This document shows, piece after piece, positions 37,424-47,458 of a stretch of DNA of 64,000 bases. The stretch covers positions 62,001 through 126,000 of the forward strand of contig NZ_CM002917.1 in assembly GCF_000154705.2 (NCBI RefSeq), in the 5' to 3' direction. How positions within the stretch are numbered: position 1 is the first letter of the stretch; each line of letters begins with the position of its first letter. A model generated the notes under the pieces. That model saw nothing but the letters and a program-made list of their open reading frames with translations, was not told the origin of the DNA and did not search any database. The translations under genes and the position numbers were made by a program. The stretch comes from Hoeflea phototrophica DFL-43. Lineage in GTDB: Bacteria > Pseudomonadota > Alphaproteobacteria > Rhizobiales > Rhizobiaceae.

Positions 37424-38731
37424 ATGATCGAGGGGCAGGACATAGAGACGCGGCAAAACGCTTTGGCGCGAGAAATTGCCGCCCGGCGCGATGATCTCGT
37501 CGCGCTGACCCAGGACCTGATCCGCATCCCCACGCTCAATCCCCCTGGCGAGTGCTACCGCGATATCTGTGACTATCTGGCCCGGCGTCTGAAGCCATCC
37601 GGATTCGAGATCAAGTTACTGCGCGCCGAAGGCACGCCTGGAGACAGCGCCCGATATCCGCGCTGGAACGTGGTCGCCCGCCGGGAGGGTGGACGCGTTG
37701 GCCCTTGTGTGCACTTCAACTCCCACATCGATGTGGTCGAGGCTGGCGCCGGCTGGACCTTCGATCCCTTCGGCGGAACCGTATCGGACGGCAAGATCTA
37801 TGGCCGTGGCGCCTGTGACATGAAGGGCGGGCTGGCAGCCTCCATCATCGCGGCCGAGGCATTCATCGCGTTGTGGCCCGAATATCCTGGCGCGATCGAA
37901 ATCTCCGGCACGGCTGACGAGGAGACCGGCGGCTACGGCGGCGTCGCCTGGCTCGCCGAACAGGGTTATTTCTCGCCTGAACGGGTGCAGCATGTGATTA
38001 TTCCCGAACCGCTCAACAAGGACAGGATCTGTTTGGGCCACCGAGGCGTGATGTGGGCGCAGATCAAGACCCATGGCCGCATCGCCCACGGCTCCATGCC
38101 GTTTCTGGGCGATTGCGCCGTGCGCCACATGGGTGCTGTCATCTCCGAAATGGAATCGTCGCTTTTCCCGGCGCTGGCACAAAAGCACACCTCCATGCCG
38201 GTGGTGCCTGATGGTGCGCGGCAATCGACCATGAACATCAACTCCCTGCATGGCGGACAGGCAGAACCGGCCCCCGATTTCACCGGCTTTCCCTCGGCCT
38301 GCGTGCCTGATGAGGCGCGTATGGTCATCGACCGGCGCTATCTCATCGAAGAACAGGCCGACGAGGTGCGTGAGGAAATCATAACGCTCTTGGAGCGGGT
38401 GAAGGCTGAACGGGCAGGCTTCCGCTATGATTTTGAAGAGCTTTGGCAGGTCAGTCCGACCATGACCTCGGTTGATGCGCCCGTTGTCAAGGCGGTGGAA
38501 CGCGGGATCCGTTCGGCACTGTCTTGTGAACCGGTGCATGTGGTCTCGCCCGGCACCTATGATCAGAAACATATTGACCGTATTGGCCGCTTGAAATACT
38601 GTATTGCCTATGGACCCGGTATTCTCGACCTGGCGCATCAGCCTGATGAATATGTCGGGATCGACGACATGGTGGATTCAGCGAAGGTGATGGCCTTTGC
38701 CCTGGATGATCTTTTGTACGGGCGCACCTGA
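37424..38731 (+). CDS. ArgE/DapE-family deacylase (M20 hydrolase)
   Basis: A ~435-residue zinc-dependent amidohydrolase of the ArgE/DapE branch, which removes acyl groups from amino acids or related amides. Metal motifs are HFNSHIDVVEAG, GRGACDMKGGLAAS and GTADEETGGYGG (catalytic Glu pair); HRGVMWAQIKTHGRIAHGSMP begins the lid domain. The ATG at 37424 lies 9 bases after AGGAG; a GTG one codon earlier is equally possible. As the first gene of an operon with a Dpp-type importer, an aldehyde dehydrogenase and an SDR, it probably acts on the imported compound. Confidence 0.88.
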   Translation: MIEGQDIETRQNALAREIAARRDDLVALTQDLIRIPTLNPPGECYRDICDYLARRLKPSGFEIKLLRAEGTPGDSARYPRWNVVARREGGRVGPCVHFNSHIDVVEAGAGWTFDPFGGTVSDGKIYGRGACDMKGGLAASIIAAEAFIALWPEYPGAIEISGTADEETGGYGGVAWLAEQGYFSPERVQHVIIPEPLNKDRICLGHRGVMWAQIKTHGRIAHGSMPFLGDCAVRHMGAVISEMESSLFPALAQKHTSMPVVPDGARQSTMNINSLHGGQAEPAPDFTGFPSACVPDEARMVIDRRYLIEEQADEVREEIITLLERVKAERAGFRYDFEELWQVSPTMTSVDAPVVKAVERGIRSALSCEPVHVVSPGTYDQKHIDRIGRLKYCIAYGPGILDLAHQPDEYVGIDDMVDSAKVMAFALDDLLYGRT

Positions 38732-38775
38732 CAGGGCCCGGCAGGTCAGCATCTCAACGTGAGTGAGGAATCGCA

Positions 38776-40266
38776 ATGACAAACAACCCGATTATGGCAG
38801 CAGCCGTTTCGATCCTGGCTTTGAGCCTGGGTCTGGGCGTGGCCCCGGCCATGGCCGCCAAGATGGACGCAACCATCGGCATGCAGCTCGAGCCACCGAA
38901 TCTGGATCCGACCGGGGGGGCTGCGGCCGCGATTGACGAGGTGGTCTACGCCAATGTGTTCGAGGGCCTGACCCGATTCGGTGCTGACGGGTCTATTCTT
39001 CCGGCACTCGCGGAAAGCTGGGAGATTTCGGATGACGGGCTGACCTACACATTCAACCTGCGCGAGGGTGTGAAGTTTCACGACGGATCCGATTTCAACG
39101 CCGATGATGTGAAGTTCTCGCTTGATCGCGCGCGTGCCGACGATTCCACCAATGCCCAGAAGGCCCTGTTTGCCGACATCGCTTCGGTCGATGTGGTCGA
39201 TCCGGCCACTGTCAAGGTGACGCTTTCCAAGCCGAACGGTTCTTTCCTGTTCAACACCGCCTGGGGTGATGCGGTTATCGTCGCGCCGGAAACCGCCGCC
39301 GACAATGCCGCCAAGCCTGTGGGCACCGGACCCTTCAGCTTTGGCGAATGGGTCAAGGGCGACCGCGTCGATCTTGTCCGCAACCCCGATTACTGGGGCG
39401 AGGCGGTGAGGCTCGACAAGGTGACCTTCAAGTTCATTTCCGACCCGACTGCGGCCTTTGCCGCAATGATGGCTGGTGACCTTGACGCCTTTCCTGTTTT
39501 CCCGGCTCCGGAAAACCTTGTTCAGTTTGAAGCCGACCCGCGCTTTTCCGTGATTATCGGGTCAACCGAAGGCGAAACCATTCTCGCCATGAACAACAAG
39601 AAGGCCCCGCTCGACAACATCAAGGTCCGCCAGGCGATCACCCACGCGATTGACCGGCAGGCGATCATCGATGGTGCGATGTTCGGCTATGGCACGCCGA
39701 TCGGCACCCATTTCGCCCCGCACAATCCTGCCTATGTCGATCTGACAGCGCAATCTGCCTATGATCCGGAACAGGCCAAGGCGTTGCTCGCCGAAGCTGG
39801 TGTCAGCGATCTGACGCTCACGCTGAAGCTTCCGCCACCGAGCTATGCCCGCCGCGGCGGTGAAATCATCGCAGCGCAATTGCGCGAAGTCGGCATTGCC
39901 ACCGAAATTACAAATGTCGAGTGGGCGCAGTGGCTCGAGGACGTCTTCAAGGCCAAGAATTTTGATCTGACCATCGTATCGCACACCGAACCGATGGACA
40001 TCGGGATTTATGGCCGCGAGGACTATTACTTCCAGTATGGGGATGCGGATTTCAAGGCGATCATGGCGGACCTGGCCAACGCCACCGACCCGGCCAAGCG
40101 CACTGAGTTGATGCAGGCAGCCCAGAAGAAGATCGCTGATGACTACGTCAACGGCTACCTCTTCCAGCTTGCCCGCACCGGCGTCGCCGATGCCAAGCTC
40201 AAGGGCCTCTGGCCCAATTCGCCGACCCAGGCCAATGACATGACCGGGGTTTACTGGGAAGAGTGA
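38776..40266 (+). CDS. ABC transporter substrate-binding protein, peptide/opine (DppA/OppA) family
   Basis: A 496-residue periplasmic binding protein of family SBP_bac_5. A Sec signal peptide (PIMAAAVSILALSLGLGV, cleavage after AMA) is followed by family motifs NVFEGLTRFGADGSILPALAE and VGTGPFSFGEWVKGDRVDLVR. Such proteins bind peptides, opines, nickel or amino acid conjugates. The start has GAGTGAGGAA in front. It is the second gene of the operon, 44 bases after the deacylase. The ligand is unknown. Confidence 0.9.
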   Translation: MTNNPIMAAAVSILALSLGLGVAPAMAAKMDATIGMQLEPPNLDPTGGAAAAIDEVVYANVFEGLTRFGADGSILPALAESWEISDDGLTYTFNLREGVKFHDGSDFNADDVKFSLDRARADDSTNAQKALFADIASVDVVDPATVKVTLSKPNGSFLFNTAWGDAVIVAPETAADNAAKPVGTGPFSFGEWVKGDRVDLVRNPDYWGEAVRLDKVTFKFISDPTAAFAAMMAGDLDAFPVFPAPENLVQFEADPRFSVIIGSTEGETILAMNNKKAPLDNIKVRQAITHAIDRQAIIDGAMFGYGTPIGTHFAPHNPAYVDLTAQSAYDPEQAKALLAEAGVSDLTLTLKLPPPSYARRGGEIIAAQLREVGIATEITNVEWAQWLEDVFKAKNFDLTIVSHTEPMDIGIYGREDYYFQYGDADFKAIMADLANATDPAKRTELMQAAQKKIADDYVNGYLFQLARTGVADAKLKGLWPNSPTQANDMTGVYWEE

Positions 40267-40280
40267 AGCCCGAGATCTGC

Positions 40281-40310
40281 CCGAAGGCCGGAAAAGCACC
40301 CGGCCTTCGG
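40281..40310 (+). other. Intercistronic hairpin after the binding-protein gene
   Basis: An 11-base-pair perfect stem, CCGAAGGCCGG / CCGGCCTTCGG, with an 8-base loop begins 14 bases after the binding-protein stop and has no T-run. Such stems commonly protect the upstream mRNA and raise binding-protein levels over the permeases. Confidence 0.6.
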
Positions 40311-40336
40311 ATCCTATTCGCGTTGGATCCTGTCTG

Positions 40337-41287
40337 ATGACCGCCTATCTCCTGCGGCGCTTCCTATCGCTTTCGCTCAGTCTCGTTGCGGCAAGCCTGG
40401 TGATCTTCCTGGTCATGGAGGTGGTGCCTGGAGATCCCGCGTCCTTCATGATGGGTATCAATGCCGATCCTGCGGCAGTGGTAGCCCTGCGCACCCAGCT
40501 CGGGCTCGATGATCCGCTGCCGTTGCGTTATCTGAGTTGGGTTGCCGGCCTGCTGCAAGGCGACTTCGGCGTCTCCTACACCTACCGTGTCCCGGTTTCG
40601 GAACTGATTTCAGAACGGGTGGCGATCTCGCTGCCCTTGACACTCTATGCCCTCGCACTGTCGACGCTGATTGCCTTTCCCGCCGGCATTCTCGCCGCGG
40701 CAAAGCGCAATTCGGCGGCCGATGTTTCGGTGATGGGCGCCACCCAGCTTGGCGTGGCCATTCCCAACTTCTGGTTCGCAATGATCCTCGTTCTGGTCTT
40801 TGCGATCAATCTGCGCTGGTTTTCCGCTGGTGGATTTCCTGGTTGGGAAGCCGGCTTCTGGCCTGCCATCAAAGCACTCACCCTGCCGGCAATCGCACTG
40901 GCGCTGCCTCAGGCGTCGATTCTTGCGCGGGTGATGCGATCATCGCTGATCGACACGCTGGATGAGGACTTCATGCGCACCGCCCGCGCCAAAGGACTGA
41001 GCCGGGGTCAGGCGCTCAGGCGGCATGCGCTGCGCAACGCGCTGATCCCGGTGTTGACCATCATCGGTCTTCAGTTCTCATTTCTGCTGGCCGGCGGCAT
41101 CATCATCGAGAATGTCTTCTATCTGCCTGGCCTCGGCAGGCTGGTGTTTCAGGCGATCACCCAACGCGATCTCATTGTGGTGCGCTCGGTGGTAATCCTT
41201 CTGGTGTTTGCGGTCATTGTCGTCACCTTCCTGGTTGATCTTGCCTATGCTGCGGCAGATCCGCGGTTGAGGAGGCGGCGCGCATGA
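40337..41287 (+). CDS. ABC transporter permease, DppB type
   Basis: A 316-residue inner-membrane permease with six membrane segments, first of the pair in a peptide-type importer. The N-terminal TM helix [23 protein letters not shown] with a following [10 protein letters not shown] is typical of DppB/OppB. The EAA loop that docks the ATPase is [21 protein letters not shown] (shown in two parts as RTARAKGLS and [11 protein letters not shown]). Its stop overlaps the start of the next permease (ATGA). Confidence 0.93.
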   Translation: MTAYLLRRFLSLSLSLVAASLVIFLVMEVVPGDPASFMMGINADPAAVVALRTQLGLDDPLPLRYLSWVAGLLQGDFGVSYTYRVPVSELISERVAISLPLTLYALALSTLIAFPAGILAAAKRNSAADVSVMGATQLGVAIPNFWFAMILVLVFAINLRWFSAGGFPGWEAGFWPAIKALTLPAIALALPQASILARVMRSSLIDTLDEDFMRTARAKGLSRGQALRRHALRNALIPVLTIIGLQFSFLLAGGIIIENVFYLPGLGRLVFQAITQRDLIVVRSVVILLVFAVIVVTFLVDLAYAAADPRLRRRRA

Positions 41288-42144
41288 GTGCGAACCCGAC
41301 CGACCGCAGCTTTCTGCGCATGGCACTTGGTCACCCGGCTTTTGTCACCGGCTTCGTGCTTTCGGCGTTCTTCGTGATCCTGGCGCTTGTCTCCTTTGCC
41401 TGGACACCGTTTGATCCAACCAAGCTTGATATCGCCTCCAAACTGAAAACGCCGTCGCTTGATCATTGGTTTGGAAAAGATCATTTCGGTCGCGATATGT
41501 TTTCCATGATCATGGTCGGTGCGCGTGTTTCCATCGCCGTGGCCTTTGTTGCGGTCGGCGTTGGGATGCTGCTCGGTGTCCCACTTGGGCTCTATGCTGC
41601 TGCGCACCGCGGGAGCCTGATCGACGAATTCATCATGCGCGGCAATGATCTGGTCTTTGCCTTTCCATCGCTGCTCCTGGCGATCATGATCACAGCCGTC
41701 TTTGGCCCCGGCGCCGTCAACGCCATCATCGCCATCGGCATTTTCAACATTCCGGTGTTTGCAAGGCTTGCGCGCGGCGCAGCTCTCTCGCTTTGGACCC
41801 GGGATTACATCCTCGCTGCCCGGGTGGCGGGCAAGGGCCGGGCGCGAATTTCAGCCGAACATATCCTGCCCAACATAGCCAATCTGCTCATCGTCCAGGG
41901 CACCATCCAGTTTTCGCTGGCCATTCTCGCAGAAGCGGCGCTGGCCTATGTCGGGCTTGGCGCGCAGCCACCGCTGCCAAGCTGGGGCCGGATGCTGGCC
42001 GATGCACAGACCCTGATTTCGCTGGCACCGCACATGGCTTTGTTTCCCGGCTTTGCAATCATCATCACCGTGCTTGGGCTCAATCTGATGGGCGACGGCC
42101 TGCGTGATCTTTTCGATCCGAAGCTCAGGCGGGGGCGGGGATGA
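41284..42144 (+). CDS. ABC transporter permease, DppC type
   Basis: A 286-residue inner-membrane permease, partner of the DppB-type protein. The N-terminal segment [19 protein letters not shown] and the following [14 protein letters not shown] (the DxxGRD motif of DppC/OppC) are diagnostic. The ATPase-contact loop is [20 protein letters not shown]. Start and stop codons overlap both neighbours by four bases, showing a tightly coupled operon. Confidence 0.94.
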   Translation: MSANPTDRSFLRMALGHPAFVTGFVLSAFFVILALVSFAWTPFDPTKLDIASKLKTPSLDHWFGKDHFGRDMFSMIMVGARVSIAVAFVAVGVGMLLGVPLGLYAAAHRGSLIDEFIMRGNDLVFAFPSLLLAIMITAVFGPGAVNAIIAIGIFNIPVFARLARGAALSLWTRDYILAARVAGKGRARISAEHILPNIANLLIVQGTIQFSLAILAEAALAYVGLGAQPPLPSWGRMLADAQTLISLAPHMALFPGFAIIITVLGLNLMGDGLRDLFDPKLRRGRG

Positions 42145-43751
42145 ACGGGCTCTCGATTTCCAACTTACGGGTCGACATCCACGGCAAGACCGTGCTGCAC
42201 GACATCGATCTCGAGCTTGAACCGGGCAAGATCCTCGGGGTCGTCGGCGAATCCGGCTCAGGAAAATCCATGACCGCGCTGTCGGTGATGCAGCTCCTGC
42301 CGCGCGGCAGTCAGTGGACGGGTCGGCTCGAGGTCGCGGGAAACGATCTTGCCACTATGGATGAGCCGGCGCTGTGCCAGATGCGTGGCCGCGATGTCGG
42401 GATGATCTTTCAGGAGCCTATGACCGCGCTCAATCCGGTACGCACCATTGGCGACCAGGTGGCTGAAACGGTGATGGTGCATACCGCGGCCGGCCGGCGT
42501 GAGGCTTTGGCCATTGCCCGGACCATGCTCGACCGTGTCGGCCTGCCGGAAGACCGGTTCCCGCTTGATCGGTTCCCGCATGATCTCTCCGGCGGCCAGC
42601 GTCAGCGCGTGGTCATCGCTCAGGCTATCGCATTGCGCCCCAAAATTCTGATCGCCGACGAGCCGACCACAGCCCTTGATGTGACCACCCAGGCACAGAT
42701 CCTCGACCTGCTCAGGGAACTCGTGCATGAGCAGGATATGGGTCTGATGCTGATCACCCATGATCTTGCAGTGGTGGCGGGTCTGGCCGATAGGATTGCT
42801 ATCATGAAGGATGGCGCCGTGGTTGAAGCGGGGCCAACCCGCAAGATCTTCGAGGGCATGCAGCATCCTTACACGCGCGCATTGCTTGAGGCTTCGGCCC
42901 ATGCGCCCGAACGCCGCCGACGGGCCGAACCTCAACAGGTTCCGGTGCTTTCGGTCAGTGACGTGGTGCGCGACTACCAGCAACCGCGCCGAAACCTGTT
43001 TGTCCGCCCGCCACCCTTCCGTGCCGTGGACCATGTGGGATTTGAGATTTTTCACGGTGAGAATGTCGGGCTGGTTGGCGAATCCGGTTGCGGCAAGTCA
43101 ACGCTGGCCCGCGCCATTCTTGCGCTGGATCCGCTTCAGGGTGGTGAAATCAAGCTCAATGGCCATGTCTTCTCAAGCGCCGGTGATGGTCCACACCCGG
43201 AGCTCCGTGCCCGCATGCAGGTGGTGTTTCAGGATCCCTACGGGTCATTCAATCCGCGTCACAGGGTAAAACGGCTTGTTACGGAACCGTTCCACCTCAT
43301 GAAAGACAGGCCTCAGGGCATTGATCTTGAGCGTAGGATCGATCGCGCTCTGACCGAGGTCGGGTTGTCTTCCGCGGATGCGGACAAATACATCCATGAG
43401 TTTTCCGGCGGCCAGCGTCAGCGCATTGCCATTGCTCGGGCCCTTATTATTGAGCCGGCTTTGATTGTTCTGGATGAAGCGGTCTCCGCGCTTGATGTCT
43501 CAATTCGCGCACAAGTGCTGGACCTGCTGGCAGATCTGTCGGATCGGCTGGACCTGTCCTATCTCTTCATTTCCCATGATCTCTCGGTGGTCCGGGCCAT
43601 CACCGACCGGGTTCTGGTGATGAAAGATGGCCGTATCGTCGAGGAGGGCGACACCGAAACCGTGTTTCACAATCCGCAGCACCCCTATACACAAACCCTT
43701 GTTGCCGCGACGCCCTCACTCGAAGCCGCTTTGGCGGAATCCGCCGGATGA
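42141..43751 (+). CDS. ABC transporter fused double ATP-binding protein, DppDF type
   Basis: A 536-residue protein with two complete ATPase domains in one chain, replacing separate DppD and DppF. Domain 1 has Walker A GESGSGKS, signature [14 protein letters not shown] and Walker [13 protein letters not shown]. Domain 2 has [24 protein letters not shown] and [12 protein letters not shown]. Each half carries the C-terminal oligopeptide-transporter tail ([20 protein letters not shown]). The start overlaps the DppC-type gene. With this the importer is complete. Confidence 0.94.
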   Translation: MNGLSISNLRVDIHGKTVLHDIDLELEPGKILGVVGESGSGKSMTALSVMQLLPRGSQWTGRLEVAGNDLATMDEPALCQMRGRDVGMIFQEPMTALNPVRTIGDQVAETVMVHTAAGRREALAIARTMLDRVGLPEDRFPLDRFPHDLSGGQRQRVVIAQAIALRPKILIADEPTTALDVTTQAQILDLLRELVHEQDMGLMLITHDLAVVAGLADRIAIMKDGAVVEAGPTRKIFEGMQHPYTRALLEASAHAPERRRRAEPQQVPVLSVSDVVRDYQQPRRNLFVRPPPFRAVDHVGFEIFHGENVGLVGESGCGKSTLARAILALDPLQGGEIKLNGHVFSSAGDGPHPELRARMQVVFQDPYGSFNPRHRVKRLVTEPFHLMKDRPQGIDLERRIDRALTEVGLSSADADKYIHEFSGGQRQRIAIARALIIEPALIVLDEAVSALDVSIRAQVLDLLADLSDRLDLSYLFISHDLSVVRAITDRVLVMKDGRIVEEGDTETVFHNPQHPYTQTLVAATPSLEAALAESAG

Positions 43752-43799
43752 CGGGCTATCGCTTATGTTGCTGGCCTCAAACTGCCGAAAGGACTCGCC

Positions 43800-45266
43800 A
43801 TGCCCGCCACGCTTGATGCCGGCTTCGACACCCGCCAATGCCTGATTGGTGGCCGCTGGATCAACACCCGCAGCGGACTCACCCTGCCGGTGGAAGATCC
43901 TTCCACCGGGCAGGAGATCGGCCGCATTGCCCGCGGTGCTGCCGATGATATCGAGGCTGCCGTGATCGCCGCGCGCATGTCGCTGTCAGGCGACTGGGGC
44001 TTGATGACAGCCGCCGAACGCGGCCGTCTGCTTGCCAAAATTGGCCGCGCGGTGGAGGAACACATCGAATGGCTCGCCAATCTCGAGGCCCATGATGTCG
44101 GCAAACCACTGACCCAGGCCCGTGCAGATGCGCGCGCTCTAGCCCGCTATCTCGAGTTCTACGGCGGTGCTTGCGACAAGATCCATGGCGAGACCATTCC
44201 TTACCTCACCGACTACACGGTCTATACCCTGCGCGAACCCCACGGCGTGACCGGTCACATCATTCCCTGGAACTATCCGATGCAGATCCTTGGCCGCTCG
44301 GTCGGAGCCGCATTGGCGATGGGCAACGCCGCTGTTCTGAAGCCGGCTGAGGAAGCCTCGCTGACCGCCCTGGCTTTCGCCCGGATCGCCACCGATTGCG
44401 GCTTGCCCGATGGCGCGCTCAATGTCGTGCCCGGCCTCGGCGAGGAAGCCGGTGCCGCGCTCTGTGCCCATCACGATGTCAATCATCTCTCCTTCACCGG
44501 ATCGCTTGAAACCGGCCGCAAGGTGCAACAGGCCGCAGCGCAGAATGTCGTCCCGGTAACGCTGGAACTGGGCGGAAAATCGCCGCAGATTGTCTTTGCT
44601 GACGCCGATCTCGACCGTGCCCTGCCGTTTCTGGTCAATGCGGGCATTCAGAATTGCGGCCAGACCTGCTCCGCCTCCTCGCGCATTCTGGTCGAAGCGT
44701 CGCGGCATGTCGAAGTGGTGCGTTTGATGAGCGAGCGCTACCGGTCGCTCACCGTCGGCGCCGCCATAGAGGACCAGTCGGTTGGCCCACTGATCTCCGC
44801 GCGGCAGAAAACCATCGTCCAGGGCTTTCTGGCCCGCGCCGATGAAGACGGACTTGCCCCGGTGGCCGAGGGTCAGATGCCGAAATCGGCGCCCATGGGC
44901 GGCCATTATGTGCGCCCGACACTTTATGGCGACGTCGACCCGAGCCATGCATTGGCTCGTGATGAGATCTTTGGCCCGGTTCAGGTGATCATTCCGTTCC
45001 GCGACGAGGATGAAGCGGTCGCCATCGCCAACGGCACCGACTACGGTCTAGTCGCAGGTGTCTGGACGCAGGATGGCGGCCGGCAGATGCGGCTCGCGCG
45101 AGCGATCCGCTCCGGTCAGGTGTTTGTCAACAACTATGGCGCCGGCGGCGGGGTTGAGCTGCCCTTCGGCGGTGTTGGCAAATCCGGCCATGGCCGCGAA
45201 AAGGGTTTCGAGGCGCTTTACGGTTTCTCGGCGCTAAAGACCGTTGCTGTCTGGCATGGCAAGTAA
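43800..45266 (+). CDS. Aldehyde dehydrogenase (NAD(P)+)
   Basis: A 488-residue ALDH-superfamily enzyme oxidising an aldehyde to its acid in the cytoplasm. Catalytic residues are in place: Asn158 in IPWNYP, Glu256 in LELGGK and the nucleophile Cys290 in NCGQTCSAS. The FTGSLETGRKV coenzyme turn is present. The general pattern is that of broad betaine/semialdehyde-type ALDHs. It follows the ABC ATPase by 48 bases and precedes an SDR by 18 bases, so it likely acts on a product of the imported compound. Confidence 0.92.
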   Translation: MPATLDAGFDTRQCLIGGRWINTRSGLTLPVEDPSTGQEIGRIARGAADDIEAAVIAARMSLSGDWGLMTAAERGRLLAKIGRAVEEHIEWLANLEAHDVGKPLTQARADARALARYLEFYGGACDKIHGETIPYLTDYTVYTLREPHGVTGHIIPWNYPMQILGRSVGAALAMGNAAVLKPAEEASLTALAFARIATDCGLPDGALNVVPGLGEEAGAALCAHHDVNHLSFTGSLETGRKVQQAAAQNVVPVTLELGGKSPQIVFADADLDRALPFLVNAGIQNCGQTCSASSRILVEASRHVEVVRLMSERYRSLTVGAAIEDQSVGPLISARQKTIVQGFLARADEDGLAPVAEGQMPKSAPMGGHYVRPTLYGDVDPSHALARDEIFGPVQVIIPFRDEDEAVAIANGTDYGLVAGVWTQDGGRQMRLARAIRSGQVFVNNYGAGGGVELPFGGVGKSGHGREKGFEALYGFSALKTVAVWHGK

Positions 45267-45284
45267 TCTCAGGAGGAATTTTCG

Positions 45285-46031
45285 ATGAGACTTCAAGGCA
45301 AGACCGCGCTGGTGACGGGTGGGGCATCGGGCTTTGGTGCCGGCATTGTGCGCAAGTTTGTTACCGAGGGTGCCCGCGTGGCCATTGCTGACATCAACGC
45401 GCAATCGGCAGAGGCCTTCGCCTCCGAGCTTGGCGACCAGGTCTTCGCGGTAGGCGTTGACGTTTCCAAAAATGACAGCGTCGTTGCAATGTCGGAACTG
45501 GTTCTGGAGCGCTTTGGTGGCCTCGATATCCTCATCAACAATGCCGGCGTCACCCATCTGCCCACCGCGCTGGAAGAGGTCAGCGAAGAAGAGTTCGACC
45601 GTGTGCTCGCAATCAATGTGAAGTCGGTTTACTTGACTGCGCGACATTTTGTTCCGGTCATGAAACAAAATGGGTCAGGCGCGATCCTCAATGTTGCGTC
45701 GACCGCCGGTGTCAGCCCGCGGCCGCGGCTCAACTGGTACAATTGCTCCAAGGGGTGGATGATCACGGCGACCAAAACCATGGCCGTAGAGTTGGCGCCT
45801 GCAGGCATTCGCGTCAACGCGATCAACCCGGTGGCGGGCGAAACCCCGCTGCTCAAATCCTTCATGGGAGAAGACACGCCCGAAATCCGGACCAAGTTTC
45901 TCTCCACCATTCCCCTGGGGCGGTTCTCGACGCCTGAGGATATGGGCAATGCCGCATGCTTCCTGTGTTCCGATGAAGCGGCGATGATCACCGGCGTGGC
46001 GATGGAGGTGGATGGAGGACGCTGCATCTGA
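45285..46031 (+). CDS. SDR family dehydrogenase (classical)
   Basis: A 248-residue classical short-chain dehydrogenase. The cofactor loop is TGGASGFGAG, with ADIN after strand 2 suggesting NAD rather than NADP preference. NNAG, the catalytic Ser in NVASTAG and the YxxxK site (YNCSK) are intact. The glucose 1-dehydrogenase-like C-terminal part ends in EVDGGRCI. An AGGAGG ribosome site precedes the ATG. It is the last gene of the deacylase-Dpp-ALDH operon; the substrate is probably an alcohol or 3-hydroxy acid from the same pathway. Confidence 0.9.
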   Translation: MRLQGKTALVTGGASGFGAGIVRKFVTEGARVAIADINAQSAEAFASELGDQVFAVGVDVSKNDSVVAMSELVLERFGGLDILINNAGVTHLPTALEEVSEEEFDRVLAINVKSVYLTARHFVPVMKQNGSGAILNVASTAGVSPRPRLNWYNCSKGWMITATKTMAVELAPAGIRVNAINPVAGETPLLKSFMGEDTPEIRTKFLSTIPLGRFSTPEDMGNAACFLCSDEAAMITGVAMEVDGGRCI

Positions 46032-46100
46032 GGCAAGCCGCCCCGCGCTTGCTATGCGTCATCCAAGCCTGTAGCAGAAGCCAACCCTGGAGTTATCATC

Positions 46101-47393
46101 ATGCGCCTTGGCGGACGCCTGCAAGCAGCCATTGAAGTTCTGACCGAGATCGAGACCCGCCACCGGCCGGTTCCCGATGGGCTCAAGGATTGGGGCCTCT
46201 CGCACCGCTTCGCAGGATCCGGAGATCGTGCTGCGATTTCCAATCTGGTTCATGACGCTTTGAGAATGAAGCTGTCTCATGGTTTCATGATGAACGGCGA
46301 TGCGCCAGCCGATCTGGCGGTTGCCACCTTGCTCAGGCAATGGCGGATCAGTCCAGAGGAACTGACCGCCACGCTTGAAGGAGATCGTTTCGCCCCCGAA
46401 ATCCCCTCGGCGGAGAGTCTCGCCGATTGCCTGGCTAGGGATCTGGCGCAAGCGCCTGCCCATGTCCGCGCCGACATCCCGGAATGGCTCGCGGGCTCGT
46501 TCGAGCGGGCGTTTGGCCCGGAATGGGAGCTAGAGGCCCAGGCGCTGACATCCCGGCCGCCGCTGGACCTCAGGGTCAACACGCTTCTCTCCAACCGCGA
46601 TCAGGTCCTCGAGGCTTTTTCCGACCGGGATCCCAAGCCAACCCGGCTGGCACCGTTCGGTGTCCGGTTTGAAGCCGGCGAAGGACCGCAGCGCCAGATC
46701 GCTGCCGCGAGCGAGGTCAGCTTTGCCCGCGGCTGGTTCGAGATCCAGGATGAAGGTTCACAACTGGCGGCCGGACTGGTCGACGCACAGCCTGGTGAGG
46801 ACGTGCTCGATTACTGCGCCGGCGGCGGTGGCAAGTCTTTGGCCTTTGCGGCGATGATGAACAATGAGGGTCGGATTTTTGCCTATGACGCAGACCGGCG
46901 CCGGCTCGCCCCGATGGTTGAACGCATGCGCCGTGCCGGCGCGGACATCATCGACATCAGGGAACGCGCCGCTGACCTGAATGGCCTGGAGAGCAAGATG
47001 GACCGGGTGCTGATCGACGCGCCCTGCACCGGAACCGGCACCTGGCGCAGGCGGCCCGATGCCAAATGGCGTATTTCAGAGAAGAACATCACGGACCGTA
47101 TGGCCGATCAGGACAAGGTGCTCGATGCGGCCTGTGCCTATGTCAGGCCTGGTGGCGAGTTGGCCTATGTCACCTGCTCCCTGCTTCCGGAAGAAAACAC
47201 CGACCGGGTAAAGGCCTTTCTGCAGCGGCATCCGGAATTTGAAACCATCAGCCTCAAGCAGCGCTGGCGGTCTGTTGCCGCGGATTCGGAGGCCCCTGTC
47301 CCCTATGCGGATCAGAATCTCGGCCTGCTGCTGTCGCCCAGACGCACCGGAACCGATGGTTTCTATTTTGCCGGCTTCCGGCGGAAGTCATAA
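46101..47393 (+). CDS. RsmB/NOP family RNA 5-methylcytosine methyltransferase
   Basis: A 430-residue SAM-dependent RNA methyltransferase likely acting on 16S rRNA. An N-terminal helical NusB-like segment is followed by the catalytic fold with SAM motif I region (VLDYCAGGGGKSLAFAAMM). The two functional cysteines are in DAPCTGTGTWRR (motif IV) and VTCSLLPEEN (motif VI). The length matches alphaproteobacterial RsmB homologues that often sit next to guaA. The ATG has TGGAG in front. Confidence 0.92.
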   Translation: MRLGGRLQAAIEVLTEIETRHRPVPDGLKDWGLSHRFAGSGDRAAISNLVHDALRMKLSHGFMMNGDAPADLAVATLLRQWRISPEELTATLEGDRFAPEIPSAESLADCLARDLAQAPAHVRADIPEWLAGSFERAFGPEWELEAQALTSRPPLDLRVNTLLSNRDQVLEAFSDRDPKPTRLAPFGVRFEAGEGPQRQIAAASEVSFARGWFEIQDEGSQLAAGLVDAQPGEDVLDYCAGGGGKSLAFAAMMNNEGRIFAYDADRRRLAPMVERMRRAGADIIDIRERAADLNGLESKMDRVLIDAPCTGTGTWRRRPDAKWRISEKNITDRMADQDKVLDAACAYVRPGGELAYVTCSLLPEENTDRVKAFLQRHPEFETISLKQRWRSVAADSEAPVPYADQNLGLLLSPRRTGTDGFYFAGFRRKS

Positions 47394-47458
47394 AACATCG
47401 CCGCACTCTGGTAGGCGTTTACCAAGCATCAGGGAATGAAGGATCGGAGAACCGGATC

